The notes: generated by a model not told the origin, from the sequence alone. A DNA stretch of 64,000 bases from Bog-473 sp963783245 (GCA_963783245.1 CAWAMS010000002.1:1178001-1242000), one strand, 5' to 3'. Numbered from the stretch's first letter, positions 52,573-61,038 are shown. A program made the numbers and translations.

Positions 52573-53349
52573 ATGGAACGTGTACTCACGCTCGAAGGCA
52601 AGACCGCTCTCATCACAGGAGCCAGCCGCGGGATCGGTCTGGCCATGGCCAATCGGTTCCTCGAGGCCGGGGCGAACGTCATGCTCTCCTCCAGAACGGC
52701 CGATGACCTGGCCCGGGCCGTGGACGGCCTGGTGGCCGGCGGTGCGGACGCGAGCAAGGTGGGCTGGCAAACGGCCCATGTGGCAGACGCCCAGCAGGCT
52801 CAGGCCTGCGTGCACGAGACCGTTGCCCGATTCGGGAGGTTGGATATTCTCGTCAACAACGCAGCGACCAACCCTTATTTCGGGCCGATGATCGACATCG
52901 ACGTGCCCAGGGCGCAGAAGACCTTCGAAGTGAACCAATTGGCCGTTCTGTTGTGGACCTCCTACGCCGTGAAAGCCGGTCTGGCCGGATCGGTCATCAA
53001 TGTTGCTTCCATCGGCGGCCTGGAGGTGGAGGCGGGGATCGGCTGGTACAACGTGACGAAGGCGGCCGTCCTGCAGATCACGAAGCAGCTGGCTTACGAG
53101 CTGGCGCCCAACATCAGGGTCAATGCCCTGGCACCGGGCCTGATCAAGACCGACTTCGCACGGGCGCTCTGGGAAGGGCCGGCAGAAGAACGCGTCAAGG
53201 CCCATATCCCGCTGGAACGTCTGGGCATGCCCGACGACGTCGCCACGGCGGCGTTGTTCCTGGCTTCAGATGCCGCATCGTGGGTCACAGGGCAGACGCT
53301 GGTGGTCGACGGGGGCACGACGGTCCACCCTTCCGGGGGCGTGAGCTGA
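52573..53349 (+). CDS. Short-chain dehydrogenase/reductase
   Basis: 258-residue classical SDR: TALITGASRGIGLAMANRFLEAGANVMLSSR (TGxxxGIG cofactor loop), NNAATNPYF, catalytic Ser in VINVASIGG, YNVTKAAV (YxxxK), RVNALAPGLIKTDF, and a C-terminal DAASWVTGQTLVVDGGTTVH. Closest in style to FabG/oxidoreductases of actinobacteria; substrate unknown. The ATG at 52573 starts the conserved part. Confidence 0.9.
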   Translation: MERVLTLEGKTALITGASRGIGLAMANRFLEAGANVMLSSRTADDLARAVDGLVAGGADASKVGWQTAHVADAQQAQACVHETVARFGRLDILVNNAATNPYFGPMIDIDVPRAQKTFEVNQLAVLLWTSYAVKAGLAGSVINVASIGGLEVEAGIGWYNVTKAAVLQITKQLAYELAPNIRVNALAPGLIKTDFARALWEGPAEERVKAHIPLERLGMPDDVATAALFLASDAASWVTGQTLVVDGGTTVHPSGGVS

Positions 53350-53414
53350 AAGAACCCATTCCCCGACGCACCCCCCAGCTACGGTGACGGGGTGCTGCAG
53401 AACCGTCGTTTGTC

Positions 53415-53714
53415 ATGAGCTCGGCCGCTGAGCTGACACGTATAGCCCGAGCTGCCGAGACCCACTCGTGGAGCGTCACGGTGGTCTCGACACCGCCTGC
53501 GGTCATGGCCACACGGGAGTCAGGGCGTATAGGGGAGCCATGGGTGGTCATGGCTGTCCCGGGGGGGCGGGGCCTTCGAGTGTCGCTCTTTCAGCCCGGG
53601 GACGCCCTTGACGCGTCGGGTGATGGGATCGGCGAGGTCACGGGTAATCCGCGTGAGATGGGCCGGGAATTGCGTTCGATGCTGGAGGATCTGACGGAGG
53701 GTGCGGCGGCCTGA
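53415..53714 (+). CDS. Small hypothetical protein
   Basis: 99 residues with alternating beta-type sequence (HSWSVTVVSTPPAVMATRESG, PWVVMAVPGGRGLRVSLFQPGD) and a C-terminal helix (PREMGRELRSMLEDLTEGAAA). No Shine-Dalgarno or clear -10 found at this ATG. I recognise no family. Coding potential looks real (unbroken, GC-rich third positions), but it could be an incidental ORF. Confidence 0.45.
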   Translation: MSSAAELTRIARAAETHSWSVTVVSTPPAVMATRESGRIGEPWVVMAVPGGRGLRVSLFQPGDALDASGDGIGEVTGNPREMGRELRSMLEDLTEGAAA

Positions 53715-53719
53715 GCAGG

Positions 53720-53787
53720 CTTCCCGGCCGAGCCGGCTTCCCGGCCGAGCTGGCTTCCCGGCCGAGCCGCCTGCCCGGCCGAGCCGC
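53720..53787. repeat. 17-bp tandem repeat (four copies) between convergent genes
   Basis: Four copies of a unit close to CTTCCCGGCCGAGCCGG starting at 53720, 53737, 53754 and 53771. Each contains the palindrome CGGCCG, so copies can fold on either strand. The array fills almost all of the gap between the 99-residue ORF and menE, ending tail to tail, and might act as a bidirectional transcription end. Confidence 0.8.
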
Positions 53788-53792
53788 TTCGA

Positions 53793-54938
53793 TCAGCTCA
53801 GGGAGCGGCGCACGACCTTACCCGAAGGCGTGCGAGGAAGCTCCCGAGTGAAGACGACCTCCTTGGGAGCCGCCCAGGGGGCGATGGTGGTGGCGACGAG
53901 TTCCTTCAAGTCCTCGACACGAGGGACATCACCTGTGACGACGACCCACGCCACCACCCGTTCGCCCCACTCGGGATCGGGGCGCTTCCACACAGCAACC
54001 TCCGCCACATTCTGATGGGTCGAAAGGACTCTCTCGACCTCGTCCGGCCAGACCTTCTCGCCTCCGGTGGTGATCATTTCTGCGATGCGGCCGACGACGG
54101 ACAGAGTGCCGTCCCCGGTGAGGAAGCCGGCGTCCCCTGTGGCAAACCAGGTGGACGTTCCATCGGGACCTGTCACGCGTCCCGTCGTCCCGTCGCGGTA
54201 GCAGCGCATGAGCATGGGGGCGCGTAGGAGGATCTCGCCGTCCTCGACGTCGTCGCCGAAATGGGCGATTGCGACTTCTACGTCGTCGAGAGGCACGCCG
54301 TCGTAAACGACGCCAGACCCTGTCTCGGTCATGCCGTATGTCGTCACCACATTGGGGGGAAGTTCCCCGGGCGGACTGCTCCCCCCAAGGAGGATCCCAG
54401 TGAAGACGGATGGGTCCAGCCGGTACAGGGCTGCCGTTACCAACGAGACGTGCGACACGGCGCGGGAACGCCCGAGCTGCTCCACGGTTTCAGCGTCGAA
54501 ACCGGCAAGCACGGTCAGAGGGGTTCCTGTCAGCAGGGCGCGGGTCACGACCGAGAGCCCACCGACGTGCGCCAGCGGGAGGCACGCGAGCCACGAATGG
54601 CGGTTCGGGTCGATACCCAGTCGGTCCGAGGTCGCCCGGGCGGAGGCGAGAAGGGCGTCATGGGTCAACACGACGCCCTTGGGGAGTCCGGACGAGCCGC
54701 TCGTGGCCAGGACGAGGGCATCGCCGTCCTCGGTCTGCCTGCCGCCGGTCAAGGCGTGCTGCTCGCCGTCGGAGGTCACCACGCGGGAGGGGCGCAGCGT
54801 GCCCAGAAGGGCCTCGCGGGCGGGTGCGGGGAGGCGCGGGTCGAGGGGAGCTGCGGCGTCACCAGAGTCCCAGACCGCGCGGAGCGTGTCGACGAAGCCC
54901 GCCCCTCCCGGGAGGTCGAGTGCGACGAGTTCAGGCAC
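53793..54938 (-). CDS. menE: MenE-like o-succinylbenzoate-CoA ligase
   Basis: AMP-forming ligase activating o-succinylbenzoate in menaquinone synthesis. From the GTG at 54938 the product is 381 residues: PELVALDLPGGAGFVDTLRAVWD, DPRLPAPA, ATP loop LVLATSGSSGLPKGVVLTHDALLAS, LACLPLAHVGGL, TTYGMTETGSG, FATGDAGFLTGDGTLSVVGRIAEMITTGGEKVWPDEVE, LPRTPSGKVVRRSL (A10 catalytic Lys). A start at 54965 is also possible. The frame open upstream to 55853 is antisense of menB. TACGCT lies 8 nt before this GTG. Divergent from menB. Confidence 0.88.
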   Translation of the reverse strand: MPELVALDLPGGAGFVDTLRAVWDSGDAAAPLDPRLPAPAREALLGTLRPSRVVTSDGEQHALTGGRQTEDGDALVLATSGSSGLPKGVVLTHDALLASARATSDRLGIDPNRHSWLACLPLAHVGGLSVVTRALLTGTPLTVLAGFDAETVEQLGRSRAVSHVSLVTAALYRLDPSVFTGILLGGSSPPGELPPNVVTTYGMTETGSGVVYDGVPLDDVEVAIAHFGDDVEDGEILLRAPMLMRCYRDGTTGRVTGPDGTSTWFATGDAGFLTGDGTLSVVGRIAEMITTGGEKVWPDEVERVLSTHQNVAEVAVWKRPDPEWGERVVAWVVVTGDVPRVEDLKELVATTIAPWAAPKEVVFTRELPRTPSGKVVRRSLS

Positions 54939-54945
54939 TGGCCGG

Positions 54946-54952
54946 TAGCGTA
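54946..54952. promoter_or_regulatory. Shared, symmetric -10 element for menE and menB
   Basis: TAGCGTA serves both strands: TAGCGT (54946-54951) ends 8 nt before the menB GTG, and its reverse complement TACGCT (54952-54947) ends 8 nt before the menE GTG. One bidirectional leaderless promoter is the simplest reading. Confidence 0.55.
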
Positions 54953-54959
54953 GGTCGCC

Positions 54960-55850
54960 GTGCATACCGTGGTCACCGGCAGTCCCCATGATCCGCTCGA
55001 CGATCTCCGCTCGCTTGCGCCACCGAAGTGGGAGCAGGTGGGCTCGTACTCGGACATTCGCTACGAGGTGGGGGAGGGCATCGGCAAGCTGACGATCTGC
55101 CGTCCCGAGCGCCGCAACGCTTTTCGTCCGCAGACCCTCTTCGAGCTGACGGATGCGTTCAACCTGGCGCGGGACAATCCCGACGTCGGCGTCATCATCC
55201 TCTGTGGGGAGGGGCCCGACGCCTTCTGCTCGGGTGGGGATCAGAAGATCCGTGGCGACGACGGCTACATCGGTGACGACAGCGTGGCCGAGCGCGGGAT
55301 CGGTCGGCTCAACGTGCTCGACTTGCAGATTCTCATGCGCCGGATCCCCAAGCCGATCGTCGCCATGGTCGCCGGCTACGCCATCGGAGGCGGTCACATC
55401 CTGCATCTCGTGTGCGATCTTTCGATCGCCGCCGACAACGCCCGCTTCGGACAGACGGGCCCCAAGGTCGGGAGTTTCGACGGGGGATACGGGTCCTCCC
55501 TCCTGGCGCGGACCATCGGGTTGAAGCGCGCCAAGGAGGTGTGGTTCCTGTGCCGTCAGTACGACGCCGCGCAGGCGCTCGAGTGGGGGCTCGTGAACAC
55601 CGTGGTCCCCCTGGAGGACCTCGAAAGGGAGACCGTGGCCTGGTGCCGCCAGATCCTCAGCCTGTCTCCCATTGCCCTGCGCATGATCAAGGCGGGCATG
55701 AACGCCGCCGACGACGGGCTCGCCGGCGTGCAGCAGCTGGCCGGCGACGCCACCATGCTCTTCTACATGACCGAGGAAGGCCAGGAGGGGCGCAACGCGT
55801 TCGTCGAGCACCGGAGCCCTGACTTCTCCAAGTTCCCCCGCCGCCCGTGA
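54960..55850 (+). CDS. menB: MenB, 1,4-dihydroxy-2-naphthoyl-CoA synthase
   Basis: Crotonase-fold enzyme cyclising o-succinylbenzoyl-CoA. Landmarks: YEVGEGIGKLTICRPERRNAFRPQTLFELTDAF, CGEGPDAFCSGGDQKIRGDDGYIG, KPIVAMVAGYAIGGGHILHLVCDLSIAADNARFGQTGPKVGSFDGGYGSSLLAR, KAKEVWFL-type KRAKEVWFLCRQYDA, and WGLVNTVVPL. The SFDGG sequence in place of catalytic residues of other crotonases is typical of MenB. 296 residues. The stop overlaps menA (GTGA). Confidence 0.94.
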   Translation: MHTVVTGSPHDPLDDLRSLAPPKWEQVGSYSDIRYEVGEGIGKLTICRPERRNAFRPQTLFELTDAFNLARDNPDVGVIILCGEGPDAFCSGGDQKIRGDDGYIGDDSVAERGIGRLNVLDLQILMRRIPKPIVAMVAGYAIGGGHILHLVCDLSIAADNARFGQTGPKVGSFDGGYGSSLLARTIGLKRAKEVWFLCRQYDAAQALEWGLVNTVVPLEDLERETVAWCRQILSLSPIALRMIKAGMNAADDGLAGVQQLAGDATMLFYMTEEGQEGRNAFVEHRSPDFSKFPRRP

Positions 55851-56842
55851 CAACCCCGTGGCGGTTGTGGGTGGCTGGCGCGCGCCCGCGAACCCTGCCG
55901 GCAGCCGTGGTCCCCGTGGTGGTCGGGACGGCAGCGGGGTACGTGATGACCCGAGATGTCGTCTTCGGGTATCTCGGGGCCCATCCGGGCCAACACCCTC
56001 CGACCGCCGCGGGCACTACACATCACTTCTCCTTCCTCAACGCCTTCTTGGCGTTGGTGGTGGCCCTGGGCCTGCAGATCGGTACCAACTACGTCAACGA
56101 CTACGCCGACGGAGTGCGCGGGACCGATGAGGTGCGGGTCGGCCCCGTCCGACTCGTCGCAGGAAAGCTGGCCAGCGTCCGGCAGGTGAAGACGGCCGCA
56201 CTCTTGGCGTTCGGAGTTTCCGGCGTCGCCGGCCTCATCCTGGCGATCCGTGTCTCGTACTGGTTCATTCCGATCGGCGCGCTCTGCGGCCTTGCCGGCT
56301 GGGCGTACACCGGCGGGAAGCATCCCTACGGCTATATCGGGCTGGGCGAGATCCTCGTCTTTGTGTTCTTCGGTCTCGTGGCGACCGCCGGATCTGCCTA
56401 CGTGCAACACGTGCCGTACGCCCCGGTTCCGAACCTTCCTGTCACCGTGGTCCCTCATTTTTCATGGGGCTTCGCCCTCTGGGCGGGTGTGCCTGTCGGT
56501 CTCCTCGCAGCGGCACTCCTGCAGGCCAATAACTTGCGCGACATCGCCACCGACGTGGAATCAGGTAAGAAAACGCTGGCTGTCCGTCTCGGTCGGAGAC
56601 GGGCCGGGTTCTTCTATGTCGGGACGCTCGTGGCGGCCGGCGCCTCCATCTGCGTTTTGCAGCACTACCGGGGATGGGCGATTCTCGCATTGGCGGCGTT
56701 GCCCCTGGGTGTTGTCCCGGCGCGCCTCGCTCTGAGCGAGAGCAACGGGAGGGCCTTGCTCCCGATGTTGGCGGCGACCGCGCGGTTGCAGCTCGCCGTC
56801 GGCCTCCTCCTGACCGTCGGGTTCCTCTTGGTCAGGCCATAG
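55847..56842 (+). CDS. menA: MenA, 1,4-dihydroxy-2-naphthoate polyprenyltransferase
   Basis: UbiA-family membrane enzyme attaching the isoprenoid tail. About nine hydrophobic helices; aspartate motifs NYVNDYADGVRGTDE (helix 2 loop) and NNLRDIATDVESGKKTLAVRLG (helix 6 loop); N-terminus WRLWVAGARPRTLPAAVVPVVVG is family-typical. 331 residues. It overlaps the menH gene tail to tail by 11 nt. Confidence 0.94.
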   Translation: MTTPWRLWVAGARPRTLPAAVVPVVVGTAAGYVMTRDVVFGYLGAHPGQHPPTAAGTTHHFSFLNAFLALVVALGLQIGTNYVNDYADGVRGTDEVRVGPVRLVAGKLASVRQVKTAALLAFGVSGVAGLILAIRVSYWFIPIGALCGLAGWAYTGGKHPYGYIGLGEILVFVFFGLVATAGSAYVQHVPYAPVPNLPVTVVPHFSWGFALWAGVPVGLLAAALLQANNLRDIATDVESGKKTLAVRLGRRRAGFFYVGTLVAAGASICVLQHYRGWAILALAALPLGVVPARLALSESNGRALLPMLAATARLQLAVGLLLTVGFLLVRP

Positions 56843-57602
56843 CGAGCCAATGGCGGACCAATCTTCCCACGATGTCCGGTTGGGCCAGATGTGCCGCGTG
56901 GCCGCCCCCTGGAATGAGCGAAGCGGTGCCGCGTGGTGCCATACGGGCCAGGCGCAGCGCGTGGGCGGCAAACCTGGTGTCGTCGGTCCCGGCCAAGGCG
57001 AGCAGGGCCGGAGCCAGGTCGGACAGGCGATCCCACAGCGGCTCCTGCGTGCCGGTTCCCGCCAGTCGAAGGCTCGACGCCAGCCCTCCCGCGGTGTTGC
57101 GCAAGCGCTCGTCCGTCTGGGCCGCATCGGCCAGTCGAACGAACATCGGGCTACTGACCCACTTCCGAATGAATGCCCCGACGTTCCCCGAGTCCTCCAG
57201 TGCCGCGGCGGTGCGCTCGTCCGCTTCTCGGCGCTCCTGCCGGGCGACCGGATCCTCCATACCACCGGTGCCCCCGATCAGGATGAGTCGACCCACATCG
57301 AGATCCGTGCCCGTCACGACATGGAGGGCAACGCGCGCTCCGAGGGAGTAGCCCAGGAGGTCACAGCGGCCAGTGCCGATCGTTGTCGTGACGGCATCGC
57401 GTACCAAGGCGGCTGTCGTCGGCAGGTCGGCGCGCACGGCGTCCGATCCCGCGTGGCCGGGCAGGTCGACGCTGACGAGGACATGATCCTGGGCCAGGAG
57501 ATCGCCGAAGGCTCCCCACAGGCGTCCGGTCTGTGTGAAGCCATGCAGAAGGACAATGGGCGGAGCCGAACCCGCACCGCGTTGTTCGACTTGGAGTCCC
57601 AC
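56832..57602 (-). CDS. menH: MenH-like alpha/beta hydrolase (SHCHC synthase)
   Basis: 256-residue alpha/beta hydrolase with the oxyanion/HGF motif PIVLLHGFTQTGRLWGAF, the nucleophile elbow DLLGYSLGARVALHV (Ser in GYSLG, MenH-type), and the catalytic His in IPGGGHAAHLAQP. Placed among menA and menD, it is almost certainly the 2-succinyl-6-hydroxy-2,4-cyclohexadiene-1-carboxylate synthase of menaquinone synthesis. The GTG at 57602 has TACGCT 8 nt upstream, inside the first codons of menD, and no Shine-Dalgarno. Confidence 0.85.
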   Translation of the reverse strand: MGLQVEQRGAGSAPPIVLLHGFTQTGRLWGAFGDLLAQDHVLVSVDLPGHAGSDAVRADLPTTAALVRDAVTTTIGTGRCDLLGYSLGARVALHVVTGTDLDVGRLILIGGTGGMEDPVARQERREADERTAAALEDSGNVGAFIRKWVSSPMFVRLADAAQTDERLRNTAGGLASSLRLAGTGTQEPLWDRLSDLAPALLALAGTDDTRFAAHALRLARMAPRGTASLIPGGGHAAHLAQPDIVGRLVRHWLAMA

Positions 57603-57604
57603 GC

Positions 57605-59281
57605 ATGGTGAGCGTACAGGCCACCTTCGCTGCCACCCTTGTGGACGAATGGGTCCACGCCGGTGTCACCGATGCGGTGATCTGTCCCGGGTCGCGGTCG
57701 ACGCCGTTGGCCCTCGCTTTGGCGGCGAGGCTGAACGTCCATGTGCGCCTCGACGAGCGCAGCGCCGGTTTTTTCGCCCTCGGTCTCTCCATGGCCACCG
57801 GCAGGCCGACGATCATCTGCGTCACGAGCGGCACTGCCGCCGCCGAGCTTCATCCGGCCGTCGTCGAGGCCCACCAGGGACGGGTTCCGCTCATCGTCTG
57901 CACGGCAGACCGGCCTCCCGAGCTGCACCATGTGGGTGCACCGCAGACCATCGACCAGGTCGGTCTGTTCACCACGTCGACCCGGTGGACATGTGATCCG
58001 GGCGTGCCGGAGGAGTCACAGCGCAGATCGTGGCGGCCGCTGGCCTCCAGGGCGATTGCAGAAGCGCAGACGGGGCCACTCGGTCCCGGGCCGGTCCATC
58101 TGAACCTTGCATTCCGTGACCCGCTGGTCGGCGAAGCCGGGCCGTTGCCCTCGCGACCAGGCCCCGCGTCCGTGGCCGCCACGGCCTTGACGGTCTCTCT
58201 CGAGGCGCCTCTGAGCGGCACGGGGAATGATCATCGCCGGCGCCAATGCAACCGACGATCCTGCGCGGCTGCTCCTCCTCGGGGCACGTCTCGGATGGCC
58301 GATCCTGGCCGACCCTCGATCCCGTTGCAGAGTCCCGGGGACGATCGCCGCGGCCGATGCAATCGTGCGTGCCCCCGGCCGCCCCGATCTGCCGTCAACT
58401 GTCGTGCTGCTCGGCGCGCCCTGGCTCTCGAAGGCGCTCGGCGACTACGTCGCACAAGCGGCGGCGCATGGCGCCCGGGTGATTTCCGTCGATCCCTGGT
58501 GGCAGTGGACGGACCCCACTGTCGTCGTCGAGCGAATTCCACCATGTCCAGGGGGACAGCTGGATCGGGGCGGCGTTGGACCGGGCCACCACGTCCACCG
58601 CGAGTTCCATCGACCTCGAATGGCTCGAGAAGTGGCAGGCGCACGAGAGCTGCCGCCCAATCAGCCATCGATCAGACGCTCGGGCAAGAGCTCAGCGAAC
58701 CACTCGTGGCCCGGGTCACGGCTCGTCACGCGTCAGCGGACGACGCCGTCCTCATGGTGTCGGCCTCCATGCCCATGCGGGATCTCGAATGGTTCGCCCC
58801 GACGCTCGAGGCACCCCCGACCGTGATGGCCAACAGGGGGGCAAATGGCATCGACGGCGTGGTCTCGACCGCCGTGGGCATCGCGGCGTCGGGTCGTCGG
58901 ACGATCGTTCTCCTCGGGGACCTGGCATTTCTGCACGACGTCTCTGGACTGGTCAATCTTCCCGAGGTTCCCTGCACCTTCGTCGTGCTGGACAACGGGG
59001 GCGGCGGAATCTTCTCGTTCCTGCCCCAGGCGTCAGCGCTCGACCACGACCGGTTCGAGTTGCTCTTCGGAACGCCTCCTGTCTCCGACGTCAGCAACGT
59101 GGCCCGGGGCTTCGGACTCGAGGTGCGCGAGGTCACGACGAGGGCGCAATTGGAGGCCGCCCTGGACGCGACCGCTGCCAGCGCGTCTCCATCGGTGGTG
59201 CGGGTGACGGTCGGGGGACGGGAAGGGAACGCCGCATTCCATGACGCCATCAACGAGGCCGTCTCCGACGCGCTGGCCTAA
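57605..59281 (+). CDS. menD: MenD, SEPHCHC synthase (three frameshifts)
   Basis: Thiamine-diphosphate enzyme joining isochorismate and 2-oxoglutarate. The N-terminal part reads in the frame of the ATG 57605: LVDEWVHAGVTDAVICPGSRSTPLALALAARL, DERSAGFFALGLSMATGRPTIICVTSGTAAAELHPAVVEA. The frame then shifts by one base at about 58215-58230 (next: MIIAGANATDDPARLLLLGARLGWPI), again at 58530-58545 (HHVQGDSWIGAALDRATTS), and a third time at 58635-58650, returning to the first frame (DLEWFAPTL, VMANRGANGIDGVVSTAVGIAASG, LDNGGGGIFSFLPQ). All three shifts have the same sign and restore the frame, with homology throughout. GGAG lies 8 nt before the ATG. Confidence 0.87.
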   Translation: MVSVQATFAATLVDEWVHAGVTDAVICPGSRSTPLALALAARLNVHVRLDERSAGFFALGLSMATGRPTIICVTSGTAAAELHPAVVEAHQGRVPLIVCTADRPPELHHVGAPQTIDQVGLFTTSTRWTCDPGVPEESQRRSWRPLASRAIAEAQTGPLGPGPVHLNLAFRDPLVGEAGPLPSRPGPASVAATALTVSLEAPLSGTGNDHRRRQCNRRSCAAAPPRGTSRMADPGRPSIPLQSPGDDRRGRCNRACPRPPRSAVNCRAARRALALEGARRLRRTSGGAWRPGDFRRSLVAVDGPHCRRRANSTMSRGTAGSGRRWTGPPRPPRVPSTSNGSRSGRRTRAAAQSAIDQTLGQELSEPLVARVTARHASADDAVLMVSASMPMRDLEWFAPTLEAPPTVMANRGANGIDGVVSTAVGIAASGRRTIVLLGDLAFLHDVSGLVNLPEVPCTFVVLDNGGGGIFSFLPQASALDHDRFELLFGTPPVSDVSNVARGFGLEVREVTTRAQLEAALDATAASASPSVVRVTVGGREGNAAFHDAINEAVSDALA

Positions 59282-59364
59282 AGTGCCGGTCGGTCGACTG
59301 ATCGGTGCCGTTGACTGCCCGAGAGTGCGGACGCGGCCAGGCTTATCCCAACAAGGAGGAAACA

Positions 59365-59799
59365 GTGATCGCAGCAACGTGGGGCGATGGGCAGGTTGTC
59401 TACTCGATTCTTTGGTTCTTCCTCTTCTTCATCGAGGTGTGGCTCGCGATCTCGATCTTCATCGATATCTTCCGCAGCCACGATCTCAAAGGTTGGGCGA
59501 AAGCCGCTTGGATCATCCTCGTCATCCTCTTGCCGCTCGTCGGGATTCTGGCGTACTTCATATTCCGCGGCGACAAGATGCGCGCCCACCAGATTCAAGC
59601 GGCACAGTCGCAGGAAGACTTCGCGCGTCACTACATCCAGAACGTGGCGGGTACGAGCCCGTCCAAGGCGGACGAAATCTCAAAACTCGTTGATTTGAAG
59701 AACAGCGGCGCAATTACCGAAGAGGAGTTCGAGCGGCTGAAAGCCCACGTGATCGGTCAGTCCGCTGAAAGCTCAGCCAGCGAGTCGACGAATCCGTAG
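59365..59799 (+). CDS. PLDc_N / SHOCT domain small membrane protein
   Basis: GTG 59365 has AGGAGG 5 nt upstream. 144 residues: two transmembrane helices (YSILWFFLFFIEVWLAISIFIDIF and AAWIILVILLPLVGILAYFIF) matching the phospholipase D-nuclease N-terminal (PLDc_N) membrane module, then a SHOCT domain at the C-terminus (ADEISKLVDLKNSGAITEEEFERLKAHVIG). A regulatory or oligomerisation role is typical of SHOCT; the actual function is unknown. Confidence 0.85.
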   Translation: MIAATWGDGQVVYSILWFFLFFIEVWLAISIFIDIFRSHDLKGWAKAAWIILVILLPLVGILAYFIFRGDKMRAHQIQAAQSQEDFARHYIQNVAGTSPSKADEISKLVDLKNSGAITEEEFERLKAHVIGQSAESSASESTNP

Positions 59800-59805
59800 T
59801 CGGCT

Positions 59806-61038
59806 TCAGCCGGGCGGTCCCGCTCCCGCTGCGTGAAAGGTCGGGGACGGTGTCGACGATGTCACGCGCCCGGTCGGACTGCGGAACGAGAGCGAGACAT
59901 TCGCATCACCCGACATCTTCCACCCCAGTTCGTGGACGGAACGATGATGCTGGTCGCACAACGTGACCAGATTGGGTATCGCGGTGGGTCCGCCGTTGAG
60001 CCAGTGCACGACGTGATGGACGTCGGTGAATTCCGTATAGGTGCACCCGGGAAAACGGCAGCCCTTGTCACGCCGGCGGATTTCCAATCGTTGGGCCGGG
60101 CTCGGGTTACGTCTCGCCGTACCCTGCTGGAGGCTGTGCCCCTTTTCGTTGTCCGCGGACAGGATGATCCTGGCGTCACAGGCGAGCCGGCGGACCACCT
60201 CCGGCGAGAGCGGGCCCAGCACGTCGAGTTCGGCCCCACCAGCCCCGTCGACGGCCTCGGACCGGCCGGCAAGATAGGTGAGGTCCGCGTGGACCACGAC
60301 GGTCGTCCGTTTCGACGGGACACCGCCGGCCACACCGAGGCTGCACACTTCGACGAGTGCATCAGCCATCCGGTGTTCGAAGGTGGCGCCGTCTCTTGGG
60401 CGTTGCCCGGCTCGCGCCGTGAGCGCTCCCTTGACCCGGGCGTAATGATCCTCGGGCAGACAGCCCGAGAAGGAGCGGCGTCGGTCGTCGAAGCGGAGGA
60501 ATCGCCGAGCGTGGTTAGCGGCGGCGTCGTTGTCTGTTTGTCGATTGGCCGCCAGGGCGAGTTCTCGAACCTGCTTGGCGGACCACTTGGTCGCCTCTGT
60601 CGCCAGTTGGGCATCGGTGTCGGGCTTGGCCACGTGGACCAGCGGCTTCACCTGGTCGAAGGAGAGCTTGCCCTGCGACAGTGCCTCGGAGATCTTTGGG
60701 AGACCTTGGAGCTTTTCAGCCGCCGTGACCCATTCGCGGGCCGTGTTGGCCGTGACCGAGCACCGTTGCACCAACCACGCCACCATGGTGGTGGCGCCGT
60801 CGATCCGCCACGCCTTGCGGCGATCCAGTTCAGCGACGGCTGAAAGAAGTTGGCTTTGGTGTGCCGACACGGCCCGATGATGCTGCGTGACGCTGGACAC
60901 GAGCGCGTCGGTGCGTCGGGAGACGGTCTCCGGTCGGGGACCGTCTCGAAGCGAGGTGTTTGCCATGGGTGGAGGTTGAACCATGGTTGTGACATCACGC
61001 GTCGGAGGGTTCTCGTTGATCGCCTCTACGGACGACAA
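59806..61038 (-). CDS. DUF222 / HNH endonuclease domain protein (13E12-like)
   Basis: 410 residues: DUF222 region (LLSAVAELDRRKAWRIDGATTMVAWLVQRCSVTANTAREWVTAAEKLQGLP, LSFDQVKPLVHVAKPDTD) followed by an HNH nuclease domain with NPSPAQRLEIRRRDKGCRFPGCTYTEFTDVHHVVHWLNGGPTAIPNLVTLCDQHHRSVHE (CxxC, HH and HH motifs). The family is abundant in actinobacteria, sometimes as repeated copies; its role is unknown. Only one copy is in this window. Confidence 0.88.
   Translation of the reverse strand: MSSVEAINENPPTRDVTTMVQPPPMANTSLRDGPRPETVSRRTDALVSSVTQHHRAVSAHQSQLLSAVAELDRRKAWRIDGATTMVAWLVQRCSVTANTAREWVTAAEKLQGLPKISEALSQGKLSFDQVKPLVHVAKPDTDAQLATEATKWSAKQVRELALAANRQTDNDAAANHARRFLRFDDRRRSFSGCLPEDHYARVKGALTARAGQRPRDGATFEHRMADALVEVCSLGVAGGVPSKRTTVVVHADLTYLAGRSEAVDGAGGAELDVLGPLSPEVVRRLACDARIILSADNEKGHSLQQGTARRNPSPAQRLEIRRRDKGCRFPGCTYTEFTDVHHVVHWLNGGPTAIPNLVTLCDQHHRSVHELGWKMSGDANVSLSFRSPTGRVTSSTPSPTFHAAGAGPPG

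Noticed and set aside
54966..55853. Upstream extension of menE (686-codon ORF)
   Set aside because: It is the antisense of menB; MenE homology begins at about 54938.
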